A DNA stretch of 64,000 nucleotides from Pratylenchus scribneri. Taxonomy: Eukaryota > Nematoda > Chromadorea > Rhabditida > Pratylenchidae. Below the pieces are notes generated by a model. It was not told where the DNA came from, made no database searches, and saw nothing but the letters and a program-made list of their open reading frames with translations. Shown piece by piece: positions 53,701 to 62,516 of this stretch. The stretch's first letter is position 1. The number at the start of each line of letters is the position of its first letter. A program made the translations under genes and the position numbers. Where the stretch lies: NCBI GenBank assembly GCA_030063045.1, contig JAQSEB010000153.1, positions 62,001 through 126,000 on the forward strand, read 5' to 3'.

Positions 53701-56700
53701 AAATTCAAAGATTTTTCCAAAAAACCATTTTGCATAGCAATTTTTTGTCCAGGGCTGAATATGCATTTCCTTGCTTTGTCTCCGTCGGAAAATTTCTTGA
53801 AAATTTGAAATTTTTAAAAAATTCTTAGAAAATAATTATTTCAAATTTCTGAAAAACCATAGTAGGATATAACGGAATATTATTTATAAATACTATAAAT
53901 AATGAAGAATAAAAATTTTAAAAATTCAAAGATTTTTCCAAAAAACCATTTTGCATAGCAATTTTTTGTCCAGGGCTGAATATGCATTTCCTTGCTCTGT
54001 CTCCGTCGGAAAATTTCTTGAAAATTTGAAATTTTTAAAAAATTCTTAGAAAATAATTATTTCAAATTTCTGAAAAACCATAGTAGGATATAACGGAATA
54101 TTATTTATAAATACTATAAATAATGAAGAATAAAAATTTTAAAAATTCAAAGATTTTTTCAAAAAACTATTTTACATAGCAATTTTTTGTCCAGGGCTGA
54201 ATATGCATTTCCTTGCTTTGTCTCCGTCGGAAAATTTCTTGAAAATTTGAAATTTTTTAAAAATTCTTAGAAAATAATTATTTAAAATTTCTGAAAAACC
54301 ATAGTAGGATATAACAGAATATTATTTATAAATACTATAAACAATGAAGAATAAAAATTTTAAAAATTCAAAGATTTTTCCAAAAATCCATTTTGCATAG
54401 CAATTTTTTGTCCAGGGCTGAATATGCATTTCCTTGCTTTGTCTCCGTCGGAAAATTTCTTGAAAATTTGAAATTTTTAAAAAATTCTTAGAAAATAATT
54501 ATTTAAAATTTCTGAAAAACCATAGTAGGATATAACAGAATATTATTTATAAATACTATAAACAATGAAGAATAAAAATTTTAAAAATTCAAAGATTTTT
54601 CCAAAAAACCATTTTGCATAGCAATTTTTTGTCCAGGGCTGAATATGCATTTCCTTGCTTTGTCTCCGTCGGAAAATTTCTTGAAAATTTGAAATTTTTA
54701 AAAAATTCTTAGAAAATAATTATTTCAAATTTCTGAAAAACCATAGTAGGATATAACAGAATATTATTTATAAATACTATAAACAATGAAGAATAAAAAT
54801 TTTAAAAATTCAAAGATTTTTCCAAAAATCCATTTTGCATAGCAATTTTTTGTCCAGGGCTGAATATGCATTTCCTTGCTTTGTCTCCGTCGGAAAATTT
54901 CTTGAAAATTTGAAATTTTTAAAAAATTCTTAGAAAATAATTATTTAAAATTTCTGAAAAACCATAGTAGGATATAACAGAATATTATTTATAAATACTA
55001 TAAACAATGAAGAATAAAAATTTTAAAAATTCAAAGATTTTTCCAAAAATCCATTTTGCATAGCAATTTTTTGTCCAGGGCTGAATATGCATTTCCTTGC
55101 TTTGTCTCCGTCGGAAAATTTCTTGAAAATTTGAAATTTTTAAAAAATTCTTAGAAAATAATTATTTCAAATTTCTGAAAAACCATAGTAGGATATAACA
55201 GAATATTATTTATAAATACTATAAACAATGAAGAATAAAAATTTTAAAAATTCAAAGATTTTTCCAAAAATCCATTTTGCATAGCAATTTTTTGTCCAGG
55301 GCTGAATATGCATTTCCTTGCTTTGTCTCCGTCGGAAAATTTCTTGAAAATTTGAAATTTTTAAAAAATTCTTAGAAAATAATTATTTCAAATTTCTGAA
55401 AAACCATAGAAGGACGTCTAAGTATATTATCTATATATTCTATAAACAATGGAGAATAAAAATTTTAAAAATTCAAAGATTTTTTCAAAAAACCATTTTG
55501 CATAGCAATTTTTTGTCCAGGGCTGAATATGCATTTCCTTGCTTTGTCTCCGTCGTAAAATTTCTTGAAAATTTGAAATTTTTAAAAAATTCTTAGAAAA
55601 TAATTATTTAAAATTTCTGAAAAACCATAGTAGGATATAACGGAATATTATTTATAAATACTATAAATAATGAAGAATAAAAATTTTAAAAATTCAAAAA
55701 TTTTTCCAAAAAACCATTTTGCATAGCAATTTTTTGTCCAGGGCTGAATATGCATTTCCTTGCTTTGTCTCCGTCGGAAAAATTTCTTAAAAATTTGAAA
55801 TTTTTAAAAAATTCTTAGAAAATAATTATTTAAAATTTCTGAAAAACCATAGTAGGATATAACAGAATATTATTTATAAATACTATAAACAATGAAGAAT
55901 AAAAATTTTAAAAATTCAAAGATTTTTCCAAAAAACCATTTTGCATAGCAATTTTTTGTCCAGGGCTGAATATGCATTTCCTTGCTTTGTCTCCGTCGGA
56001 AAATTTCTTGAAAATTTGAAATTTTTAAAAAATTCTTAGAAAATAATTATTTCAAATTTCTGAAAAACCATAGTAGGATATAACAGAATATTATTTATAA
56101 ATACTATAAACAATGAAGAATAAAAATTTTAAAAATTCAAAGATTTTTCCAAAAATCCATTTTGCATAGCAATTTTTTGTCCAGGGCTGAATATGCATTT
56201 CCTTGCTTTGTCTCCGTCGGAAAATTTCTTGAAAATTTGAAATTTTTAAAAAATTCTTAGAAAATAATTATTTAAAATTTCTGAAAAACCATAGTAGGAT
56301 ATAACAGAATATTATTTATAAATACTCTAAACAATGAAGAATAAAAATTTTAAAAATTTAAAGATTTTTCCAAAAAACCATTTTGCATAGCAATTTTTTG
56401 TCCAGGGCTGAATATGCATTTCCTTGCTTTGTCTCCGTCGGAAAATTTCTTGAAAATTTGAAATTTTTAAAAAATTCTTAGAAAATAATTATTTAAAATT
56501 TCTGAAAAACCATAGTAGGATATAACAGAATATTATTTATAAATACTATAAACAATGAAGAATAAAAATTTTAAAAATTCAAAGATTTTTCCAAAAATCC
56601 ATTTTGCATAGCAATTTTTTGTCCAGGGCTGAATATGCATTTCCTTGCTTTGTCTCCGTCGGAAATTTCTTGAAAATTTGAAATTTTTAAAAAATTCTTA

Positions 56701-56960
56701 GAAAATAATTATTTCAAATTTCTGAAAAACCATAGAAGGACGTCTAAGTATATTATCTATATATTCTATAAACAATGGAGAATAAAAATTTTAAAAATTC
56801 AAAGATTTTTCCAAAAAACCATTTTGCATAGCAATTTTTTGTCCAAGGCTGAATATGCATTTCCTTGCTTTGTCTCCGTCGGAAAATTTCTTGAAAATTT
56901 GAAATTTTTAAAAAATTTTTAGAAAATAATTATTTAAAATTTCTGAAAAACCATAGTAGT

Positions 56961-57054
56961 GTTGCGAATTCTCGCAACTTTTGTACATAAAATGTACAAA
57001 AATAATAAAATAATAAAACAAAGAAAAATAAATGCTGCAAAATTTGCAGCATTT
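56961..57054. repeat. Three consecutive perfect hairpins at the LTR 5' end
   Basis: Three inverted repeats follow each other. GTTGCGA...TCGCAAC has 7-bp arms and a 4-base loop (56961-56978). TTTTGTACAT...ATGTACAAAA has 10-bp arms and a 3-base loop (about 56979-57002). AAATGCTGCAAA...TTTGCAGCATTT has 12-bp arms around one base (about 57029-57054). They lie in U3, upstream of the TATA box. Confidence 0.8.
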
Positions 57055-57353
57055 TTCCTCCATCAATCACCCAAATTGCGCAGTGCCGATTTGGGCAAAA
57101 AACCACCAATTTGCTCATCATCTTCCCTTCCGACCGGCTTTTCCCCCTTCTCCTCCCTTTGGCGTGCCATCAGGCAAAAACTCCGAATGGCTGCGCGGCT
57201 TCTTCCCCTCTGCTCTTCCCCAATGTGCCCTTCAGGAAAAAAGTGCTATGCCCATGCCCAAATCCTGCTTGCTCCCTTTGGCCCCAATGGTTCTGCCCAC
57301 TTTGCCCAATGTGCGAATGGATGATGCAATACCCTGAGGGCCAGAATCGTCCC

Positions 57354-57361
57354 TATAAATA
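57354..57361 (+). promoter_or_regulatory. LTR TATA box
   Basis: TATAAATA in the context TCCCTATAAATACCCC, about 155 bp before the LTR end. It is placed as expected for the U3/R promoter of an LTR, in a GC-richer setting than the surrounding sequence. Confidence 0.65.
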
Positions 57362-57428
57362 CCCCTTTGATTCCCCCATTATTTACCATTCAACAATCCA
57401 CCTTCTATTGTTTTCTTAGGAATAAGAG

Positions 57429-57434
57429 AATAAA
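57429..57434 (+). terminator. LTR polyadenylation signal
   Basis: AATAAA located 75 bp downstream of the TATA box inside the LTR, a plausible poly(A) signal for the R region. Confidence 0.5.
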
Positions 57435-57510
57435 ATATTCAAACTATTTGTGTATTATTTGTCAACAAAAAAGCCTAAAAGGTCTAGTTTCAATTTGAGA
57501 GTTGAAACAT

Positions 57511-57528
57511 TGGTGGCCCCGACTGAAA
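57511..57528 (+). other. Primer-binding-site candidate
   Basis: TGGTGGCCCCGACTGAAA begins with TGG, complementary to a tRNA CCA end, one base after the LTR ends in AACA. The GGTGGCCCCGAC core resembles BEL-type primer sites as I know them. I did not assign the tRNA species. Confidence 0.6.
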
Positions 57529-58027
57529 ACAACAGTCCCTTTTGTGCATTTTTTGGTCGACTTCCTTTGTCTGCCGCCTTCATTGCCTCGCCTTTGCCTG
57601 CCTTGCCCTTTGCATCTGCCCGGCCCCAACTTGTTGGTGCCAATCCTTGCTTCTTCAGCTTTTTTTGCGTTGGTCCTGCCTTGGTGTGCCGGCCCTTTGT
57701 CTGCGTCAACTGCCTTCTTCTCGTGCGTTTGTGCCATTGTCATTGCTTGCCTCCCCCCGAGGATTGACGATTGACAAGTCAATTTTGAATTTTTTGGGAT
57801 TGGGACAATAAAATTGGAAAAGAATAAATTTGGCCTAAAAAGCCAAACGTTAAAATACCAAAAGGGAAAATAAACCATCCCTAATAAAAATTCAAAGAAG
57901 TTTCACATTAAATTGTTGAAACTAAAAAGTTAAAGGGGAAAAAGCCAATAGGTATTTGGACTAAAACAACAATAAACTTTTGTTTATTGCCTAAATTGAA
58001 AAGGAATTTTAATAAAAATTCCTAAAA
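57529..58027 (+). other. BEL leader region
   Basis: Untranslated leader between the primer site and the gag ATG. It is first CT-rich (57540-57770), then A-rich (57780-58027). Open frames of up to 138 codons on both strands overlap each other and show no domain; they are rejected as composition effects. Confidence 0.6.
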
Positions 58028-60046
58028 ATGTCCAAACCACTTGAGAAGAAAATAAAGAACGCACTTGATGCGATTGAATCCATCACCGTGGATCAAACCT
58101 TGAAGAATGATCCCGGACGAACTGCAGCCGAAAACGCCGCAGAATTGGAAGCTCGTGTTTCCATCGTTCGCGAGGATCGGAATTTTGTGGCTACCTACCT
58201 AGATGACATCCGTGCTGCTGAAAACAGCTGGAGCGATTATCTAAGGAAGCTGGTCACAGACAAGGCCAAATTGGAGTCAGAAGAAAAGAATTTCCAAACA
58301 CTTCATGATGCTTGGAAATATGATGAAGCATTCAAAAACGGAAATGAGAAGCTTCGAAATTTAAAGAAGCTTGAAACCGAAATCACGCTCAAGCTGAAAC
58401 TTGAGCAGCAGAAGATTGTTGGGACAACTGGAGGCACCGGCGCACCAGCCGCTAGGCAAGAGTTCCAATCGCCAAAGCTGAAATTGCCTATTTTTTCTGG
58501 CGACAAAGCCAGCTGGCCTGAATGGCTAGAAATATTTAATAGTACCATTGATGCAAATGGGAACATTACTGGCATTGCCAAACTGATCCATTTGAAGACT
58601 CACTTGGCTGATGGACCCAGAAAGCTGATCGAAGGATTGAGATTGGACAATGCGGACAATTACAAAACTGCTTTGGAGTTATTAAAGGAAAAGTTTGGAG
58701 GCCAGAAAGAGCACACAGACAAGCTTCACTTGGAATTGGCAGGGCTCAAAGAAGCCAAGAATTTCCAAGAAACAGCCAAACTCCATGATGAGATTGAGCG
58801 CCTGACAAGGCAATTAGGCAATTATGGCCAAAATATGGAGGGAGCACCAACTTATACTTTGCTTGAAAGCAAAGTCAAGTTCGCCCCTATATTACGAGAA
58901 ATTCTCGAAATGAAGGCCACAAAAGCAAAAGATTGGAACACGACCGCGTTCAAAACTGTTCTCGCCAACTGTGTGAGAAAGGAAGAAGTGGTCAGGGCTT
59001 CATTAGGCTCAAGCACCGAGCAGCATAATAAGCCAAATAAAAAACCAAAGAAGTCAAATCTTTGGGACAAGAGCTCAAATGAGAGTTCTGTCACCTTTCC
59101 GGCTGTTGATGCCGAGAAAGCAAAGGGAAAAGAGCGAGGGAAGCCAAAGGCACAGAAAAAGGATGCCAAAATTGGCAATAAATCACCAGGCCCATGCGCC
59201 TTTTGCGAAAAAAATACCAGTCATTGGACAAGTGAATGCCCAATATACAATACGGTCGATAAAAGAGTTGACCGGATAAAGGAGCTCAAAATATGCTTCA
59301 AATGCCTTCGGGCAGGACATTTCACTTCGAATTGCCCAATCAAATCCCTTAAGTGCGTAAAATGCCAAGGGAAGCACAACCGAGCCCTATGCAAAAAGGG
59401 AGAAGCAAATTCCCAAAATGGAAAGCCCAAATCTACGGGCTCGCCTGATAAAAATGATGAGAAAGAATTGTGTACTGTCAGTACCACAGTTGCCAAATCG
59501 GGCAGAAAGGGATTGCTTATGTGCATTGAAACAGAAATATTCAATCCGTCCAAATTAAGCCTCAAAGAGAAGGCACTAATATTCTTCGACAGCGGTAGCC
59601 ACCGCTCATATATTACCGAAGAATTACGAGCCGCACTTGAACTCAAAACATTATGCCAAGAGAGATTTCAAGTATCTGCCTTTGGCATGAAAAAGAAGAA
59701 TGTGATCTCCGACCGAGTTCAATTCGGTCTTCGGACCAATGAGGGCGCAAAGCTGATTCTTTCAGCTAACGCCATGGCAACTTTGGTCAGCTCAATCAGA
59801 GTTGTACCAATAAATCCGGAAGACAGGAGACAATTGAACCAAAATCCACTGCCCTTCAGAGGCAAAGTGGCAAAACCGGACATTTTGATCGGGATAGATC
59901 TGTGGCAACTCTTCGATATTCGAACGGTTGCAGAGTTGCCAAGCGGCTTCTTCCTAAGCCAATGTGCTTTGGGCCAGTTCATTTCCGGAAAAGGGCAGAT
60001 GGCAAGTTGCTTTTGCGCCATCCAACCGGACGAATCTGAAGAGTAG
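58028..60046 (+). CDS. gag: BEL/Pao gag-protease polyprotein (672 aa)
   Basis: Structural and protease part of the BEL/Pao element. The N-terminal 130 residues are charged and helical. A DUF1759-like gag region spans about residues 147-260 (LPIFSGDKASWPEWLEIF at its start, then ALELLKEKFG). Three zinc knuckles follow: C390-x2-C393-x5-H399-x4-C404, C423-x2-C426-x4-H431-x4-C436, and C443-x2-C446-x3-H450-x4-C455. A retroviral-type aspartic protease (DUF1758-like) has its catalytic D521-S-G523 in FFDSGSHRSYIT and a conserved DILIGIDLW block later. The ATG at 58028 has A at -3 and is the first in the frame. The ORF ends in TAG at 60046; the RT frame continues in -1. BEL/Pao elements usually encode a single gag-pol ORF, so the break may be decay. 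Base and codon use differ from the satellite to its left. Confidence 0.93.
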   Translation: MSKPLEKKIKNALDAIESITVDQTLKNDPGRTAAENAAELEARVSIVREDRNFVATYLDDIRAAENSWSDYLRKLVTDKAKLESEEKNFQTLHDAWKYDEAFKNGNEKLRNLKKLETEITLKLKLEQQKIVGTTGGTGAPAARQEFQSPKLKLPIFSGDKASWPEWLEIFNSTIDANGNITGIAKLIHLKTHLADGPRKLIEGLRLDNADNYKTALELLKEKFGGQKEHTDKLHLELAGLKEAKNFQETAKLHDEIERLTRQLGNYGQNMEGAPTYTLLESKVKFAPILREILEMKATKAKDWNTTAFKTVLANCVRKEEVVRASLGSSTEQHNKPNKKPKKSNLWDKSSNESSVTFPAVDAEKAKGKERGKPKAQKKDAKIGNKSPGPCAFCEKNTSHWTSECPIYNTVDKRVDRIKELKICFKCLRAGHFTSNCPIKSLKCVKCQGKHNRALCKKGEANSQNGKPKSTGSPDKNDEKELCTVSTTVAKSGRKGLLMCIETEIFNPSKLSLKEKALIFFDSGSHRSYITEELRAALELKTLCQERFQVSAFGMKKKNVISDRVQFGLRTNEGAKLILSANAMATLVSSIRVVPINPEDRRQLNQNPLPFRGKVAKPDILIGIDLWQLFDIRTVAELPSGFFLSQCALGQFISGKGQMASCFCAIQPDESEE

Positions 60047-62004
60047 CTGTCTATGACAGTGACGATGCTCCCGTTGATCCAGATTACTCGGATTATTATT
60101 GGACTGAATCAGAAGAAGAAAGCACAGATTCAGACTCAGATGACAGCGGAATGCAAGAATTGGATGAACCAAATCCAGCAGCCTTGCCCATCGAAAGGCC
60201 CCCACCAATCCAAGTTGGCTGCCGTTTTTTCCGGCGTGCCCAAGATGAAGGTCACTGGGGTGAAGACTGGACAGATACCTCCGCTGAAGAGGAAAGCTCA
60301 TCTGAAGATGAAAGTTCATCAGACGATGAGAGGAATGCTTCGCCCATTCCATGGCCATTCATATATGGCTGCAATTGCAAATGTTTCGAAAAAAGAAAAC
60401 AAGGCCTTAAGGGTCTATGCAGTTGCGAATATTTCGGGAGAAAACGCCCTTGTGAATGTCGACCCGAACGAATTGTGCCAGAAAGGCAAACCAATTCAAG
60501 ATGCAAACCGGAATTACAATTCAAAATGGATTTTTCCGATGAATCTGATTCAGATGATGAGCAGATCTTTGCTGTGGCCCTCCAAAAATGGAATAAACAC
60601 AGAAATGAGTCCTTGAATGGACAAAATTCTGAACTAATTGAAGTCCAAAAAACGGACAATTCTGAGACAAATCAGGAAAATTATGAGCTTGAAATCAATT
60701 CAGAAAATCAGGAATTGGTCAAGCTTGTCTCAGAGCATTTCAGCCTCGAAAATGCAGGCATGATTGGTCTAAACGATCAAAAGGATGAAGATGAAAAAAT
60801 ATTGAATGAATTCAAAGCCAATTTGGCCTTCAAAAATGGCCGATACCAGGCTGGTCTGCTTTGGAATGAAAAAGCAGATCGACTGCCAACTAATTACAAG
60901 TTGGCAAGAGGAAGGCTGCGAAGCATTCTGAAAATGCTCAAAACAAAACCAGATTTGCTTGAGCAATACAACAAAATATTTCAAGACCAGCTTGATGCTG
61001 GAATCATTGAAGAGGTGGAAGATAAAAACACCCAAGGAAGAATACATTATTTGGCCCATCAAATGGTCATCAGAACCGACAAAGCAACTTCGAAAGTGAG
61101 GATTGTTTTCGATGGTTCAATGAAGGATAATAAGCTTGGAAAAAATTTGCCAAGTTTGAATCAATGTCTTCACACAGGTCCATCACTGCTGAATGATTTA
61201 GCAGGAATATTGATGAGATTCAGGCAAATGAATATTGTCATATGCGCCGATTTAAAGCAAGCTTTCTTGCAAATTGAATTGCGAGAAAATGATCGAGATG
61301 CATGCCGATTCTTCTGGATCAATGACCCAAGCATAGTAGACGAAAATTCGCTTTTTCATCAAAAATTGCCAATCTTTCGCTTTAGGCGAGTGCCTTTTGG
61401 TCTTAATTGTAGTCCATTCTTGCTAAATGGCACAATAAAAGAGCACCTTGCTCTTTACGAAGAGAAGGTAGCAAGAGCAATTGAGAAAAACATTTATGTG
61501 GACAATATTCTCATGAATACCACTGAAAATGAATTTCTGGACACTTGCCAAAGAGCCAAAGAAATATTTGCCGACGCTGGAATGCGTTTATGCCAATTTA
61601 TGTCAAATTCAAAACAGCTCAAATTGCTGGATGAAAATGATATTTCAACAGAATTAAATCCAAAAATTCTGGGAATAAAGTGGCTCGTTGATGCTGACAA
61701 GCTCACGATCGAAATGCCACAATTCACTCAATCGAAGCTGACAAAAAGAATTATGTTAGCTCACATCTCAAAATTGTATGACCCATTGGGGCTTTTATGC
61801 CCAGCGACTCTCCCAGTCAAGCTTCTCATCCGTGACCTTTGGGAAGACAAAAATGTCGGATGGGATACCCCAGTTTCTGCGGAAATTCAAGAGAAATGGA
61901 CGGAATTGATGCACGATTGGGAAAGAATCACATTCAAAGTCCCCCGCTTTGCAGGAAAGAATGCAATGCAGAACGAATTGCATGTATTCTCAGATGCGGA
62001 TTGA
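60040..62004 (+). CDS. pol: BEL/Pao pol: reverse transcriptase, truncated
   Basis: Reverse transcriptase part of the element, in the -1 frame relative to gag. The frame opens at 60040, right after a TGA at 60037-60039, so it overlaps the gag end by only 7 nt; the first ATG is at 60151 (617 codons from there). An acidic serine-rich stretch (about 60250-60340) and a cysteine cluster (CNCKC, CSCEYF, CECR; about 60370-60470) precede the RT. RT blocks, residues counted from 60151: GRYQAGLLW, then the palm motif ADLKQAFLQI with Asp367, then RFRRVPFGLNCSPFLLN, then YVDN at 449-452. YVDN stands where YVDD is more usual. The ORF ends shortly after the first RNase H residues (HVFSDA), with the stop codon supplied by the foreign sequence beyond the break. 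RNase H core and integrase are missing. Not expected to support autonomous transposition. Confidence 0.92.
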   Translation, partial: RVAVYDSDDAPVDPDYSDYYWTESEEESTDSDSDDSGMQELDEPNPAALPIERPPPIQVGCRFFRRAQDEGHWGEDWTDTSAEEESSSEDESSSDDERNASPIPWPFIYGCNCKCFEKRKQGLKGLCSCEYFGRKRPCECRPERIVPERQTNSRCKPELQFKMDFSDESDSDDEQIFAVALQKWNKHRNESLNGQNSELIEVQKTDNSETNQENYELEINSENQELVKLVSEHFSLENAGMIGLNDQKDEDEKILNEFKANLAFKNGRYQAGLLWNEKADRLPTNYKLARGRLRSILKMLKTKPDLLEQYNKIFQDQLDAGIIEEVEDKNTQGRIHYLAHQMVIRTDKATSKVRIVFDGSMKDNKLGKNLPSLNQCLHTGPSLLNDLAGILMRFRQMNIVICADLKQAFLQIELRENDRDACRFFWINDPSIVDENSLFHQKLPIFRFRRVPFGLNCSPFLLNGTIKEHLALYEEKVARAIEKNIYVDNILMNTTENEFLDTCQRAKEIFADAGMRLCQFMSNSKQLKLLDENDISTELNPKILGIKWLVDADKLTIEMPQFTQSKLTKRIMLAHISKLYDPLGLLCPATLPVKLLIRDLWEDKNVGWDTPVSAEIQEKWTELMHDWERITFKVPRFAGKNAMQNELHVFSDAD

Positions 62005-62516
62005 TCGTGTAAATGGGTGGATCGATGATAGTCGGCAAACAGATGCAAATTAGTGAATTTATTTGATCACCGTAGGGTCGAACAAAATCGATGATTGCAC
62101 ACTCTTTTATATGCCGCAAATAGGATGGAGATGGATGCGCACAGAGATGGGCGGGAATTGGGATTTGGGCTTCTGGATTTGTGGAAAGATGTTGAAAAAA
62201 TTCTTGGGAATAATATTGGAGAAAAAATTCAGTTCCTCGCATCCGCTCTAAGCAAATATTTTTTATAATATTCGCCAATTTATTTATTTTTCCAATTAAT
62301 TAATAAATGGGTTTATGATCAATTTTTATGTAGATTTGAAAAGAAAATTCATCTTTTTTGTCTAATTTTAATTCCATCAAAATTTAACATTACTCTCACT
62401 TTGGCAACAAATTTATAAATTAAATAAAAATGACATTAAATCCAAATATTTGATTTTTTATCCAACAATGATGATTAGTCCATTCATTTGCTTCTCTAAC
62501 ATCTTAATACTATTTT
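62002..62516. other. Interval with LTR-like signals, no gene
   Basis: A non-coding stretch beyond the BEL break. Part of it looks like a minus-strand LTR: TGATC at 62002 and GATCA ending at 62321 form short inverted ends, with a minus-strand TATAAAA at 62105-62111 and AATAAA at 62058-62063. No target duplication flanks it and no primer site follows, so this is a weak call. From 62322 to 62516 it is plain AT-rich sequence downstream of the membrane-protein ORF, with nothing recognisable. A minus-strand open frame at 61934-62278 crosses the BEL break and shows no domain. Confidence 0.35.

Larger units (their letters stand above)
39249..56959 (+). repeat. 221-bp satellite array, right block
   Basis: This continues the same array after the inserted transposon, in the same orientation and in register once the 8-bp target duplication is removed. 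About 80 copies are present. Monomers with CGGAATATT and TAAATAATG in place of CAGAATATT and TAAACAATG are common here (39950-55700) and rare on the left, so the two blocks have partly separate homogenisation histories. The array stops at 56959 where the LTR of the BEL element begins; no satellite is seen to its right. Confidence 0.96.
56960..57509 (+). repeat. 5' LTR of the BEL/Pao element
   Basis: Begins TGTTGCG and ends TTGAAACA, so it has the TG...CA ends with 4-bp inverted repeats TGTT/AACA expected of an LTR, and a primer-binding-site candidate follows one base later. A TATA box and an AATAAA signal lie inside it. No second copy is in the window for comparison, so the boundaries rest on these signals. 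Overlapping open frames inside (about 57032-57419) are in CT-rich DNA and are not taken as genes. Confidence 0.8.
56960..62001 (+). mobile_element. BEL/Pao LTR retrotransposon, 3'-truncated
   Basis: In order: 5' LTR (56960-57509), primer-binding-site candidate (57511), leader, gag/protease ORF (58028-60046) and RT ORF (open from 60040 to 62004). The DUF1759-like region, DSG aspartic protease and Pao-type RT blocks place it in BEL/Pao. It stops at the first residues of RNase H (ELHVFSDA). The rest of RNase H, integrase and 3' LTR are absent, so the copy cannot move by itself. Its 5' end directly abuts satellite at 56959/56960; a target duplication cannot be checked because the 3' end is lost. 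Confidence 0.92.

Noticed and set aside
5071..56959. CRISPR-like regular repetition
   Set aside because: The repeats are contiguous 221-bp monomers without unique spacers; this is a eukaryotic satellite.
57032..57878. Several plus- and minus-strand open frames of 84-138 codons in the BEL LTR and leader
   Set aside because: They overlap one another in CT-rich sequence, cross the LTR boundary and primer site, and have no domain.
60053..60616. Plus-strand 187-codon open frame overlapping the start of pol
   Set aside because: It is an alternative frame of the acidic/cysteine-rich segment; the RT domain is in the other frame, which is open throughout.
61934..62278. Minus-strand open frame of 114 codons
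   Set aside because: It crosses the junction between the BEL coding region and unrelated DNA and shows no recognisable motif.
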